Positions 63,964-64,000 of a DNA stretch of 64,000 nucleotides are shown here, piece after piece (positions within the stretch are counted from its first letter, which is position 1; every line of letters starts with the position of its first letter). Source of the DNA: an uncultured Persicobacter sp. (GTDB taxonomy: Bacteria > Bacteroidota > Bacteroidia > Cytophagales > Cyclobacteriaceae). Both the position numbers and the translations under genes were made by a program. Below the pieces are notes generated by a model. That model did not search any database, was not told the origin of the DNA, and was given only the letters and a program-made list of their open reading frames with translations. Location: NCBI GenBank assembly GCA_947498325.1, contig CANMKE010000017.1, positions 40,779 through 104,778 of the forward strand. The letters run 5' to 3'.

Positions 63964-64000
63964 CTGTACGGATAGACCTATGTGTCTATCCTGATATGGA
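63964..64000. repeat. double-hairpin repeat, second copy cut by the window edge
   Basis: The first 37 bases of the unit at 63750 are repeated without a mismatch, from CTGTACGGATAG to CCTGATATGGA, where the window ends. The copies are 214 bp apart in direct orientation. Confidence 0.7.

Larger units (their letters stand above)
63721..64000. other. right-edge intergenic region with repeats
   Basis: 280 bp after hutI containing two copies of a hairpin repeat and AATCTGTGG-type words. No ORF was seen before the window ends. Confidence 0.55.

Overview
The window comes from a Bacteroidota chromosome, most likely a marine Cytophagales-type bacterium. The evidence is a SusC/SusD pair, several lipoprotein glycoside hydrolases, CarboxypepD-reg-type TonB receptors, BLUF and photolyase genes, lycopene cyclase, starts without clear Shine-Dalgarno sequences, and at least one clean TTTG / TAnnTTTG promoter. 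The species cannot be fixed from this sequence alone. Start codons were moved to internal ATGs wherever the longest open frame began with TTG upstream of an obvious signal peptide or conserved N terminus.

Layout. (1) 0-5.4 kb: ABC-F ATPase, DUF2062 membrane protein, two paralogous AraC regulators and a small cysteine protein. (2) 5.4-26.7 kb: an N-glycan (high-mannose) utilisation locus. It holds GH125, a membrane-spanning kelch/winged-helix regulator and two GH92 mannosidases on the minus strand. Divergent from these are SusC, SusD, CutC, PNGase F and a transglutaminase-like lipoprotein, plus a small secreted protein, followed by a third GH92 on the minus strand. In outline, PNGase F frees N-glycans from glycoproteins, SusC/D import them, and GH92/GH125 strip mannose. 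(3) 27-31 kb: a blue-light block with two photolyase-family proteins (one apparently domain-permuted), a BLUF photoreceptor and a stand-alone receiver protein. (4) 31-41.3 kb: housekeeping genes, namely a DbpA-like helicase, DUF202, SbcC/SbcD, two small envelope proteins and a glutathione peroxidase-OhrR pair. (5) 41.6-48 kb: class I ribonucleotide reductase, lycopene cyclase, a roughly 1 kb gene-poor stretch and a CLC transporter. (6) 48.4-52.4 kb: an IscU-like protein with a GGGtGRT-family protein, then a hybrid PAS histidine kinase. (7) 52.4-59.4 kb: a MITE-like element, an orphan replication-initiator-like ORF, a RimB-RimK fusion, an orphan TonB receptor, an unexplained 108-bp inverted-repeat element and a DJ-1/PfpI protein. 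(8) 59.4-64 kb: a LysR regulator divergent from hutH-hutI (histidine degradation), with palindromic repeats in every intergenic gap.

The best candidates for under-described biology are the IscU-like/GGGtGRT pair with its strong promoter, the transmembrane kelch-wHTH regulator inside the N-glycan locus, the permuted photolyase partner, and the repeat elements at 52.4, 58.4 and 60-64 kb. No rRNA, tRNA, CRISPR array or intact transposase was seen.
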